DNA of 12,808 nt, from the NCBI GenBank assembly GCA_045532035.1, contig JAZSFD010000034.1:1-12808 (forward strand), written 5' to 3'. Under the pieces are notes generated by a model. That model saw nothing but the letters and a program-made list of their open reading frames with translations. It was not told where the DNA came from and did not search any database. Made by a program: the position numbers and the translations under genes. The stretch comes from UMGS1052 sp045532035. Its GTDB lineage: Bacteria > Bacillota > Clostridia > Oscillospirales > CAG-382. Shown one piece after another: positions 1 to 6,343 of the stretch; position 1 is the first letter of the stretch; each line of letters starts with the position of its first letter.

Positions 1-5
1 TGCAG

Positions 6-25
6 GGGAGCGGCTTGCTGCTCCC
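6..25. other. Short GC-rich hairpin at left edge
   Basis: GGGAGC at 6-11 pairs with GCTCCC at 20-25, with a further G-T and G-C pair inside, giving an 8-bp stem with a 4-base loop. It lies about 25 bases before repeat copy A and may be the 3' end of another dispersed element or of a gene outside the window. No T-tract follows on the plus strand, so it is not a convincing terminator. Confidence 0.35.
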
Positions 26-50
26 GCTTGAATCTATTAAAAACCACCCA

Positions 51-155
51 CTCCCTCAGTCTCGCTCCGCTCGCCAGCTCCCCCAAAGGAGGAGCCTTTT
101 CTGCCTTCCTCTTGAGGAAGGTGGCACGGCGTCAGCCGTGACGGAAGGAGTCGGA
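51..155 (+). repeat. Dispersed three-hairpin repeat, copy A
   Basis: This copy has three modules. The first is an imperfect hairpin around 76-96 (GCTCC pairing with GGAGC), followed by TTTTCT. The second is a CCTTCC/GGAAGG hairpin around 103-121. The third is a CACGGC/GCCGTG hairpin around 124-140, followed by GACGGAAGGAGTCGG. The first 46 bases match copy B (12565-12608) with one substitution and a 2-base insertion, and the last module matches copy B almost exactly. Similarity continues weakly past 155, where both copies have TCAATGG. Copy C (6344-6429) has the same module order on the minus strand. There is no coding potential. From general knowledge, such elements are common between genes in Clostridia; mobility and function are unknown. 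Confidence 0.75.
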
Positions 156-169
156 ATTCGGTCAATGGC

Positions 170-206
170 AAAAACAATGTGAGAGATGCTATCATGCACC
201 TCTCAC
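170..206 (-). terminator. Terminator of the leftward M20/gerW operon
   Basis: GTGAGAG at 179-185 pairs with CTCTCAC at 200-206. One mismatch and three more pairs (TGC/GCA) follow inside, with a 6-base loop. On the minus strand the stem is followed by ATTGTTTTTGCC, a usable U-tract. It lies about 70 bases beyond the stop codon of the M20 peptidase gene, as expected for the end of that operon. Confidence 0.55.
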
Positions 207-278
207 ACACTCACCTTATAAATTCTTTTTTTGGAAAACAAAGAACGGCAGAAAACACTTATCGAAAAATATTTCCAA

Positions 279-1718
279 TTACAGCAATTTATCGATCTCA
301 TAAAGTATCATGGCATCTGTGACGATACCCTTAAGAAAAGCATCAAGCGAAATGAATTCATCCGCCTGATGAGCTCCTCCGTGACCTTTGGGAAGCTCGC
401 ATTCCGGCAGATCAAGCCCTGCAAAATTGTGGATGCTAAGACCCAAAGAGCCCTGCGGAGATGCAAGATAGCGGGCATAGGTGCCTCCTGCGCTGTAATG
501 AGATGCGATGCTGCTTCGCTCCACTCCACACATTTTTGCATAGGTGCACATCAGCGCTTCAATATATTTTTCGTCGGTGTTTGTCACATAACAATCCACA
601 ACATACTTCACGGTATGTTCAAAGCCCGCTTTTTCGAAAGCAGAATTTATATTTGAAAGTATACTTTCGGTGGAAAGACCTCTTCCGAAGCGGCTGTCAA
701 ATTCAAACACCGCCTTTCGGTTTTCGCATTTTGAAACACCGAGAACAAAAGTGTTCTTTCCGAAGTTTTCGTCCTCCGAATAAATGCCGACACCGCCTCC
801 GAAATGGTCAGCGCAAAGCCCGCATAATGCGGAAAGGATCTCCTTATCCTCACGGCAGAAGCTTTCGCATGAGCAAAGAAGCTGTGCCGCCATGACCGCC
901 GCGTTCTCTCCTGTTTCGGGATGCGCCGCATGGGTCGACTTTCCATAGGCTGTAAGGCAAATGCTTCCGTCCTTTTCACAAAGAGAGAATCTGTCGTCTG
1001 CCTTTTCCGAAAGCTCGTCAAAAAGCTCTTTTGTATATTCGATCTCGGCATCAAGGGTGCCGATGACCGCATTCACAACTGTTCCGCCGTCGAATTTTTT
1101 GACGGTTTTGAAGCTTTTTTTCGGCTGTGCCGAAAACCGTGCGATTCCCTTTTCTCCGACACAGACAGGATAGGCGTTGTCGGGGACAAGTGAAAGCTCG
1201 GGAAGCTTTTCGTTTTTGATATAGCTTTCAATATCGCCCATGCCGCGCTCTTCGTTTCCGCCAAAATAACACGAAAAAGTGCTTTTTATGGGCAAGATAC
1301 CGCTTTTTATCATTTTCGAGATATAAATTCCGCCGACTGCCGCCGCCTTGTTGTCCTCCGAACCGCGGCAAAAAAGGAATGTGCCGTCAAAATACGGAGT
1401 GAAAGGTTCGGTCTTTGTCCATTCATCGGCGTTTGCCGGCACAACATCGCAATGGGAGAAAAAACCGACTGTTTTTTCGCCATCGCCGACCTTTGATGTC
1501 GCATAGCCCAAATCATGCTTCACATCGCAATCAAGCCCATGCTTTTTGCAAAGCTTCTTTACGCATACAAGCGCATCGTCAACGCCCTTTCCGAAGGGCA
1601 AACCGTCGGCCCCCTCTTTCGAGACCGAGTCGATGCGGCAAAGCGTGCAAAGATCGTCAAGAATGCTCTGTCTGTTTTTTTCGACAAACTCCGTCACTTT
1701 TTCGATGATCTGATCCAT
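279..1718 (-). CDS. M20 family dipeptidase (PepV/Sapep-like)
   Basis: Probable cytoplasmic zinc or manganese dipeptidase of 479 aa, the usual size for PepV/Sapep enzymes. The family pattern is visible: HCDVVP at 89-94, GSEDNK at 119-124, GGNEERG at 153-159, VPDNAYPV at 178-185, and HGGAHQADE at 446-454. Likely metal ligands are H89, D122, E157, D180 and H450, with E156 as the general base. H263 in GKSTHAAHP sits where the lid/dimerisation domain contributes a histidine. There is no signal peptide. The start lies only 2 bases after the gerW stop codon and has no strong Shine-Dalgarno, which suggests translational coupling as the last gene of the operon. The family hydrolyses Xaa-dipeptides. 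A role in peptide recycling is inference, and a related M20 amidohydrolase activity cannot be excluded. Confidence 0.93.
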   Translation of the reverse strand: MDQIIEKVTEFVEKNRQSILDDLCTLCRIDSVSKEGADGLPFGKGVDDALVCVKKLCKKHGLDCDVKHDLGYATSKVGDGEKTVGFFSHCDVVPANADEWTKTEPFTPYFDGTFLFCRGSEDNKAAAVGGIYISKMIKSGILPIKSTFSCYFGGNEERGMGDIESYIKNEKLPELSLVPDNAYPVCVGEKGIARFSAQPKKSFKTVKKFDGGTVVNAVIGTLDAEIEYTKELFDELSEKADDRFSLCEKDGSICLTAYGKSTHAAHPETGENAAVMAAQLLCSCESFCREDKEILSALCGLCADHFGGGVGIYSEDENFGKNTFVLGVSKCENRKAVFEFDSRFGRGLSTESILSNINSAFEKAGFEHTVKYVVDCYVTNTDEKYIEALMCTYAKMCGVERSSIASHYSAGGTYARYLASPQGSLGLSIHNFAGLDLPECELPKGHGGAHQADEFISLDAFLKGIVTDAMILYEIDKLL

Positions 1719-1720
1719 TT

Positions 1721-2173
1721 TTATGCACCGACGCCGTCTGCTTCGTCTTTTTCTTTTTTGTTCTTTTTGGGGAAAAGATTTTTGATCTTGTCAATCATGC
1801 CGGGCGCTCTGTCAAGAAGCTCATCAACGCCGTTGACAACACCGACAATGCCCTCATTGCCCGAATAGCCCGAGTTTGACTCCACATTCAGCATTCTTGC
1901 CTCGCCGTCCTTTGTCACAACGATGAAGCAAACGGGAGTGACGGTGATGCCTGTGCCGCCTCCGCCGCCGAAATTCTTTGTTTTGAGCTCCTTGTTTCCG
2001 TTATATTCGGCACCTGCCGAAGCAAAGCCGACAGATATTTTTGAAACGGGAACGATGACTGTGCCGTCAAGCACCGTTATGGGATCTCCCATTACAGTGT
2101 TAGAATCAAGCACCTTTTTTATGTTTTCAAGGGAGGATTTGATAACTTCGCTGAGAGGCATATTTTCTGCCAT
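1721..2173 (-). CDS. GerW/YtfJ family sporulation protein
   Basis: Small protein of 150 aa, full length for the GerW (YtfJ) family. In Bacillus subtilis this family is made in the developing spore and is needed for normal germination. Visible signs are the N-terminal amphipathic stretch (LSEVIKSSLENIKK), the conserved segment GDPITVLDGTVIVPVSKISV at 29-48, and the glycine-rich NFGGGGGTG at 67-75 followed by a hydrophobic strand (ITVTPVCFIVV). The C-terminus is lysine- and glutamate-rich (about 129-146). The start has AAAGGAAG about 8 bases upstream. It lies 35 bases downstream of the DUF2953 gene; in Bacillus ytfI (DUF2953) and ytfJ are also adjacent, which supports both calls. The organism is therefore probably able to form spores. 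Confidence 0.93.
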   Translation of the reverse strand: MAENMPLSEVIKSSLENIKKVLDSNTVMGDPITVLDGTVIVPVSKISVGFASAGAEYNGNKELKTKNFGGGGGTGITVTPVCFIVVTKDGEARMLNVESNSGYSGNEGIVGVVNGVDELLDRAPGMIDKIKNLFPKKNKKEKDEADGVGA

Positions 2174-2208
2174 ATCCGTATCTTCCTTTCGTTAATAATT
2201 CAATCGAT

Positions 2209-2877
2209 TTATAAAAAAGCCTTAAGCACCGCCGTCAGAAGTCTGAAGACCCGCACTTTGAGCACTATGTCAAATTCGCATCGGAATTTTGGCTCGAGAT
2301 AATCGACAGCCACAAAGACCTTGTCGCTGACATTGAATTTTTTGCAGCGGTTTCCGAGGGCATAAAGCGACTCCACCGCACCGCAGACAGCGCCATAGCT
2401 TATTGCCGTCTTCGCCGCATCCTCTCCACCGACAACGATATCGAGCCTTTTGATGTCAAGGCAGAGAGCTTGCTTGACGCCCGGCACAAGAATTTTTATT
2501 TTTTCGCTGATGCTTGTCACAAGCTTTGCGAATGACGCTATCTTTTCGGAAATAGTTTTCTTTTTGTCAGAAGTATCCCCGGCATTTTTTTCGAGCTCTT
2601 CTATTGCTTCTTTCTTTTTTTCTTTTGCGGTGAAAACATGCTTGTCGGATCCTTTGTTTTTTGCAAGCTTTTTTGCTTTTTTGAGCTGTTTTTTGCGTTT
2701 CTTTTTTTCATCGACCGGCAAAAGATTTATGTTGACAAACAAAACGCGGATCGAAAGTCCAAAAACTCCCGTGTCGGTGTCAAACCTGAATCTGACCTTT
2801 GCCACAAGAAGAAAAAGCAGAAGAAATATGAGCGCAAAAAAGGCGATAATGCCTGCCGGAACCATCAGCGCTGTCAT
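2209..2877 (-). CDS. DUF2953 domain membrane protein (YtfI-like)
   Basis: Protein of 222 aa with one N-terminal transmembrane segment (about 5-27) followed by RFRFDTDTG and a beta-rich stretch (30-54). A highly charged Lys/Glu linker (57-108) is probably partly disordered. The C-terminal part carries the DUF2953 pattern DIVVGGEDAAKTAISYGAV at 146-164 and a final hydrophobic amphipathic end (LKVRVFRLLTAVLKAFL). Function is unknown; the family is found next to gerW/ytfJ in spore formers and is presumed to act at a membrane during sporulation. Its ATG overlaps the stop of the upstream HTH gene in an ATGA arrangement (2874-2877), so translation is probably coupled. The charged linker is the least conserved-looking part. 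Confidence 0.85.
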   Translation of the reverse strand: MTALMVPAGIIAFFALIFLLLFLLVAKVRFRFDTDTGVFGLSIRVLFVNINLLPVDEKKKRKKQLKKAKKLAKNKGSDKHVFTAKEKKKEAIEELEKNAGDTSDKKKTISEKIASFAKLVTSISEKIKILVPGVKQALCLDIKRLDIVVGGEDAAKTAISYGAVCGAVESLYALGNRCKKFNVSDKVFVAVDYLEPKFRCEFDIVLKVRVFRLLTAVLKAFL

Positions 2878-3269
2878 CGTGCGCCGCCGTTTCTCCTGCC
2901 GCTCGGACGGGAAAGAAAATCAATAAACTCCTCGGCGGTCTTTCGTTGACCTGCCGAAAGCGACGAGAGCTTTTCAAGAATGCGCGCATCCCGGGAGTTG
3001 GGAGTATCGGCAGACTTTTTCTTTTCGCCAAGTCCTGCCGCAAAGATGTAATCTTCATATTCCACTCCGCCAAGGCTGTTTTCGGAGAGCTTTTTTATAA
3101 GCTTTCTGCCGGGCGGATTCTCCTGAAGTCCCGCATGGAGCTTGCGGAGCTGGACATAGCTGATGTCGGCATCCTTTGCAAAGCGGTGGATGCTTCGGTC
3201 GCCGCAGGCACGCTCGATGAGCATTGAGAATATTTTTTTGTTAAAGCGGTTTTCTTCCGTACCGATCAC
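2874..3269 (-). CDS. Small XRE-type HTH protein, start uncertain
   Basis: Protein of up to 131 aa. Residues about 13-63 look like an XRE/Cro-type helix-turn-helix (RSIHRFAKDADISYVQLRKL, then a proline-containing turn and IKKLSE), followed by GGVEYEDYIFAAGL, typical of Clostridial XRE regulators with a 'tyrosine-E-L..AAG' tail. The C-terminal helix (ILEKLSSLSAGQRKTAEEFI) also occurs in such regulators. It is first in an operon with DUF2953, gerW and M20 genes, so control of these genes is possible but unproven. The start is odd. The GTG used here (3267-3269) lies inside the Shine-Dalgarno GGAGGTGATC. The codon 8 bases after GGAGG is ACG (3258-3260), in frame, giving 128 aa. The first in-frame ATG is at 3222-3224 and would shorten the HTH lead-in. 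Confidence 0.75.
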   Translation of the reverse strand: MIGTEENRFNKKIFSMLIERACGDRSIHRFAKDADISYVQLRKLHAGLQENPPGRKLIKKLSENSLGGVEYEDYIFAAGLGEKKKSADTPNSRDARILEKLSSLSAGQRKTAEEFIDFLSRPSGRRNGGAR

Positions 3270-3273
3270 CTCC
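3264..3273 (-). promoter_or_regulatory. Perfect ribosome binding site of the HTH gene
   Basis: GGAGGTGATC on the minus strand is a 10-base complement to the 3' end of 16S rRNA. No ATG, GTG or TTG lies at normal distance downstream. The in-frame codon 8 bases after GGAGG is ACG. The site therefore argues against the GTG embedded in it as the true start. Confidence 0.7.
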
Positions 3274-3288
3274 CGGATAAATATAACT

Positions 3289-3294
3289 ATTATA
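3289..3294 (-). promoter_or_regulatory. -10 box of the leftward HTH/gerW operon
   Basis: A perfect TATAAT lies on the minus strand about 16 bases before the ribosome binding site of the HTH gene, leaving a short leader. The hexamer 17 bases upstream is GAAAAC, a poor -35. TTGAAG exists but is 22 bases away. The promoter may be activator-dependent or rely on the -10. It is divergent from the rpsO promoter. Confidence 0.45.
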
Positions 3295-3425
3295 TTTTAC
3301 CATATAATTGTGTTTTCTTCAAGTTTTTTTGCCATCTTTTTTGCGATTATTTACCCATAAGCGGGGCAAAATACCTTTTCAGAGAAAATATTTTTGAAAA
3401 AGTCGGAAAAAATTTCAAAAAAGTG

Positions 3426-3454
3426 TTTACTTTTGGAAAGTTTTATGTTATACT
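3426..3454 (+). promoter_or_regulatory. rpsO-pnp promoter
   Basis: TTTACT at 3426-3431 and TATACT at 3449-3454 are separated by 17 bases. A TG at 3446-3447 makes it an extended -10 (TGTTATACT). Transcription would start near 3461. This is the best promoter in the 369-base gap between the HTH gene and rpsO, and it is preceded by A/T-rich DNA (3361-3425) that could act as an UP element. Confidence 0.7.
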
Positions 3455-3460
3455 TGATTC

Positions 3461-3638
3461 TGCGAGTATGCGGCCGCGAACGCGGTGCCGAGGATATAAG
3501 CCTTACCGCAGGGTGCGTCGGTGCTTTTTCGAACAACACGAAATCGCCCCAACACTTTCGGTTCAAGAGGACTTCACCCGCCCGACACCATGTCGCAGGA
3601 CGGCTACATCGACAAAAATTTGAAAGGTGGAAAAAACC
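3461..3638 (+). promoter_or_regulatory. Long rpsO leader, candidate S15 autoregulatory RNA
   Basis: About 178 bases lie between the predicted transcription start and the rpsO ATG, with no convincing gene inside. Visible foldable parts are CCGC-GAAC-GCGG near 3473-3484, GCGGT pairing with ACCGC around it, and two mutually exclusive hairpins. CGACA (3583-3587) pairs with TGTCG (3591-3595), or the same TGTCG pairs with a second CGACA (3610-3614). The latter ends just before the ribosome binding site AAAGGTGG (3623-3630). S15 is known to repress its own translation through leader RNAs of differing architecture in several bacterial groups, so the same role is plausible here. I cannot match it to a named motif. 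Confidence 0.45.
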
Positions 3639-3905
3639 ATGATGCAGAAAGACGAAAAGCAGGGTATCATCGAACAGTACCGCACACACGAAGGCGATAC
3701 AGGTTCTCCCGAAGTACAGATCGCGATCCTCACATCGCGCATCAACACCCTTACCGAACATCTCCGCGCCAACAACAACGACCATCACTCCAGACGCGGT
3801 CTTCTCAAGATGATCGGTCACAGAAGAAATCTTCTCGGCTATCTCCAGAAGAAGGACATCAACCGTTACCGCGCAATCATCGAAAAGCTCGGTCTCAGAA
3901 AGTAA
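3639..3905 (+). CDS. rpsO: 30S ribosomal protein S15
   Basis: Primary 16S rRNA-binding protein of the small subunit, binding the three-way junction of the central domain and opening the way for S6, S18, S11 and S21. The product is 88 aa, full family length. The signature region is intact (GDTGSPEVQIAILTSRI, then NDHHSRRGLLKMIGHRRNLL and LQKKDINRYRAIIEKLGLRK). The start was chosen at the first of two tandem ATG codons (3639 and 3642), 8 bases after AAAGGTGG. A GTG at 3627 lies inside that ribosome binding site and is not a likely start. It is first in an operon with pnp, the same order as in many bacteria. Confidence 0.98.
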   Translation: MMQKDEKQGIIEQYRTHEGDTGSPEVQIAILTSRINTLTEHLRANNNDHHSRRGLLKMIGHRRNLLGYLQKKDINRYRAIIEKLGLRK

Positions 3906-3918
3906 TTCTGTACAAGGT

Positions 3919-3944
3919 GGGGCTGTTGCTTTTGCAACAGCCCC
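3919..3944 (+). other. Perfect 11-bp hairpin after rpsO, followed by an A-tract
   Basis: GGGGCTGTTGC (3919-3929) pairs perfectly with GCAACAGCCCC (3934-3944) around a TTTT loop, starting 14 bases after the rpsO stop. It is followed by AAAAAAGTTT, not by a T-run, so it is not a standard intrinsic terminator in the operon direction. It may protect the 3' end of rpsO RNA or mark a processing point. Confidence 0.7.
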
Positions 3945-3963
3945 AAAAAAGTTTATTACGGCA

Positions 3964-4040
3964 GGCGTCAAGACACTTTTAGCATTTAAAAAGAGTGCGA
4001 AAAACTTTTCGCACCATTTTTAAGTGCTAAGACTTACGCC
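3964..4040 (+). promoter_or_regulatory. Long rpsO-pnp intergenic hairpin (terminator/processing site)
   Basis: An inner stem pairs GTGCGAAA (3995-4002) with TTTCGCAC (4007-4014). After a 2x2 internal loop it continues as 3977-3992 paired with 4017-4032, with G-T pairs only at 3985/4024 and 3978/4031. After a further loop, GGCGT (3964-3968) pairs with ACGCC (4036-4040). The inner hairpin is followed by CATTTTTAAG, so it could also act as a weak intrinsic terminator; in the full structure the T-run is paired with an A-run. It ends 27 bases before the first pnp ribosome binding site. In Escherichia coli the pnp leader has a long duplex cut by RNase III and used for PNPase autoregulation; the similarity of position and form is seen here, the mechanism is inferred. 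Confidence 0.75.
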
Positions 4041-4067
4041 TTCCGTTTTAATAAAAATTTTATCAAC

Positions 4068-4083
4068 GGAGGAAAAATCCATG
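4068..4083 (+). promoter_or_regulatory. Upstream pnp ribosome binding site and ATG
   Basis: GGAGG (4068-4072), an 8-base spacer and ATG (4081-4083), in frame with pnp. Use of this start adds 23 residues (MFESLKNLFGG...EVKD) to the family-standard N-terminus. The stretch from AACGGAGG through ATGTTTGAAA is repeated at 4134-4159, including the spacing. Confidence 0.65.
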
Positions 4084-4136
4084 TTTGAAAGTTTGAAAAA
4101 TCTTTTCGGCGGCCTCCGCAACCAAGGCAAAGAAAC

Positions 4137-4152
4137 GGAGGTAAAAGACATG
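4137..4152 (+). promoter_or_regulatory. Downstream pnp ribosome binding site and ATG
   Basis: GGAGG (4137-4141), an 8-base spacer and ATG (4150-4152). This start gives the N-terminus normal for the PNPase family (MFENYKKFSFDFEGRPLVVETGK), so it is taken as the main start. It is 69 bases after the upstream ATG and in the same frame. Confidence 0.7.
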
Positions 4153-6237
4153 TTTGAAAACTACAAGAAGTTTTCCTTTGACTTCGAGGGCAGACCCCTT
4201 GTTGTCGAAACAGGTAAGATCGCCCAGCTTGCCAACGGCTCTGCCCTTGTGCGTTACGGCGACACTGTAATCCTTGCCACAGCTACCGCCAGCGCCGCTC
4301 CCCGTGAGGGAATCGACTTTCTTCCCCTGTCTGTTGACTTTGAAGAAAGACTTTATTCTGTCGGTAAGATTCCCGGCAGCTTCCTCAAGAGAGAAGGCAA
4401 GCCCAGCGAAAAGGCTGTGCTCACATCCAGAGTTATTGACAGACCCATCCGTCCGCTCTTCCCCAAGGATCTGCGCAACGATGTCTGCCTTAATCTTCTC
4501 GTTCTGTCGGTAGACCCCGACAACTCCCCCGAAATCACCGCCATGATCGGTGCTTCCATCGCCCTTTCCATCTCCGACATTCCCTGGAACGGTCCTATTG
4601 CAGGCGTTTTCATGGGTCTTGTGGATGGCGAGCTTGTGGTCAACCCCACAGCTGCTCAGCGTGAAAAGAGCGAGCTTGAGCTTACCGTTGCCGGCAGTGA
4701 AAAGAAGGTCGTTATGATCGAAGCGGGCGCCAAGGAAGTTCCCGAGGACAAGATGTTCGAGGCTATCATGAAGGCTCATGAGGAGATCCGCAAGGTTGTT
4801 GAATTCATCAACACCATTACGGCTGAAATCGGCAAGCCCAAGTTCTCCTATCCCTCCTGCGAGGTTGACCACGATATGTATGATGCTATCGCGGAATATG
4901 CCATCGAAAAGGTAAGAGCAGCTCTTGACACCGACGACAAGACTGTCAGAGAAGAAAGACTCAATGTCGTTTATGACGATGTTTTCACCCACTTCGAAGA
5001 AAAATATCCCGACGCAAAGGCAGAAATGTCCGAATGTCTCTACAAGCTCCAGAAGTTTGTTGTGAGAAGATGGCTGCTTGACGACGGCAAGCGTGTTGAC
5101 GGCAGAAACCTCAACCAGATCCGTCCCCTTGCATCCGAAGTCGGACTTCTCCCCAGAACTCACGGCTCGGCTCTCTTCACAAGAGGTCAGACCCAGGTTC
5201 TCACCACCGTCACTCTTGGTCCCGTAAGCGACCAGCAGCTTCTCGACGGTATCGACAACGAAGAATACAAGAGATATATGCACCACTACAACTTCCCCTC
5301 CTACTCGGTCGGTGAAGCAAAGCCCACAAGAAGCCCCGGACGCCGCGAAATCGGTCATGGTGCTCTGGCTGAGCGTGCTCTTGTTCCGGTTATTCCGGAT
5401 GTTGAAAAGTTCCCCTATGCTCTCCGCCTTGTTTCTGAAGTCGTATCCTCCAACGGTTCGACATCTCAGGGCTCGATCTGTGCATCTACCCTTGCTCTTA
5501 TGGACGCAGGCGTTCCAATCACAGCTCCCGTTGCAGGTATTTCCTGCGGTCTTGTTACCGAGGGCGAAAGATGGATGACAATGCTTGACATTCAGGGTCT
5601 TGAAGACTTCTTCGGCGATATGGACTTCAAGGTTGCAGGTACAAAGAAGGGTATCACTGCCATTCAGATGGACCTTAAGATCGACGGTCTTACTCCCGAG
5701 ATCATCAAGCGTGCCTTTGAACAGACAAGAGAAGGCCGTATGTATATCCTCGACGAGGTTATGCTCAAGGCTATTCCCGAACCCAGAGACGATGTTTCCA
5801 AGTATGCTCCCAAGATGATCTCCACAAAGATCGATCCCGACAAGATCCGCGAAGTTATCGGTTCGGGCGGAAAGGTCATCCAGAAGATCTGCGCTGACAC
5901 CGGCGCCAAGATCGACATTGAGGATGATGGTTCGGTATTCATCGCTGCTGTTGACAGAGAGGGCGGAAAGAAGGCTCTTGCCATCATCAACGCCATCGTC
6001 AACGATCCCGAAGTCGGCACAGAATTTGTCGGCAAGGTAACTCGCCTTATGACATTCGGCTGCTTCGTTGAATACGCTCCCGGTAAGGAAGGTCTTGTAC
6101 ACATTTCCAAGCTCGACAAGAAGCGTGTTGAAAAGGTTGAAGATGTTGTCACCGTCGGCGACGAGATCAAAGTAAAGGTCGTTGAGATCGACGACAAGGG
6201 CAGAATCAATCTTTCGAGAAAAGATTGCCTCGACTGA
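4150..6237 (+). CDS. pnp: Polyribonucleotide nucleotidyltransferase (PNPase)
   Basis: Phosphorolytic 3'-5' exoribonuclease, trimeric, degrading mRNA to nucleoside diphosphates in the cytoplasm. From this start it has 695 aa. Domains in order are RNase PH 1 (about 10-145), an all-alpha linker (about 150-230), RNase PH 2 (about 320-515), KH (about 558-615, with GSGG at 571-574) and S1 (about 622-691, FVGKVTRLMTFGCFVEY). The core motif GLEDFFGDMDFKVAG at 483-497 keeps the catalytic-site aspartates D486, D490 and D492. PGSFLKREGKP at 75-85 and RVIDRPIRPLF at 94-104 are also intact. An equally good ATG at 4081 would give 718 aa. It is second in the operon after rpsO and ends at a strong terminator. 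Autoregulation through the hairpin at 3964-4040 is plausible. Confidence 0.98.
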   Translation: MFENYKKFSFDFEGRPLVVETGKIAQLANGSALVRYGDTVILATATASAAPREGIDFLPLSVDFEERLYSVGKIPGSFLKREGKPSEKAVLTSRVIDRPIRPLFPKDLRNDVCLNLLVLSVDPDNSPEITAMIGASIALSISDIPWNGPIAGVFMGLVDGELVVNPTAAQREKSELELTVAGSEKKVVMIEAGAKEVPEDKMFEAIMKAHEEIRKVVEFINTITAEIGKPKFSYPSCEVDHDMYDAIAEYAIEKVRAALDTDDKTVREERLNVVYDDVFTHFEEKYPDAKAEMSECLYKLQKFVVRRWLLDDGKRVDGRNLNQIRPLASEVGLLPRTHGSALFTRGQTQVLTTVTLGPVSDQQLLDGIDNEEYKRYMHHYNFPSYSVGEAKPTRSPGRREIGHGALAERALVPVIPDVEKFPYALRLVSEVVSSNGSTSQGSICASTLALMDAGVPITAPVAGISCGLVTEGERWMTMLDIQGLEDFFGDMDFKVAGTKKGITAIQMDLKIDGLTPEIIKRAFEQTREGRMYILDEVMLKAIPEPRDDVSKYAPKMISTKIDPDKIREVIGSGGKVIQKICADTGAKIDIEDDGSVFIAAVDREGGKKALAIINAIVNDPEVGTEFVGKVTRLMTFGCFVEYAPGKEGLVHISKLDKKRVEKVEDVVTVGDEIKVKVVEIDDKGRINLSRKDCLD

Positions 6238-6249
6238 TAATTAAAAACC

Positions 6250-6287
6250 AAAAGGACTGACATTTCTCTTTTGTCAGTCCTTTTTTT
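6250..6287 (+). terminator. Terminator of the rpsO-pnp operon
   Basis: AAAAGGACTGACA (6250-6262) pairs perfectly with TGTCAGTCCTTTT (6272-6284), with a 9-base loop and a T-tract running to 6287. It starts 12 bases after the pnp stop codon. This is the clearest intrinsic terminator in the window. Confidence 0.93.
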
Positions 6288-6343
6288 GTTGCAAAATTGC
6301 GGGGATGCTCGCCTCGGGAAATACAAAGCTTTTCAGATGATCA

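Noticed and set aside
3627..3638. GTG upstream start for rpsO
   Set aside because: The GTG is part of the ribosome binding site AAAGGTGG; the ATG at 3639 has correct spacing and gives normal S15 length.
3932..3959. TTGCAA-16-TATTAC as a separate pnp promoter
   Set aside because: The -35 would lie within a perfect hairpin stem and both boxes are weak; co-transcription from the rpsO promoter explains pnp.
3351..3971. A 206-codon minus-strand frame across rpsO and its leader
   Set aside because: It lies opposite the rpsO coding region and promoter and has no recognisable domain, so it is a shadow frame.
4063..6102. A 679-codon open frame antisense to pnp
   Set aside because: pnp is certain by homology over its full length. 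The antisense product has no recognisable domain, and such frames arise because highly expressed genes avoid the few codons that would make stops on the opposite strand.
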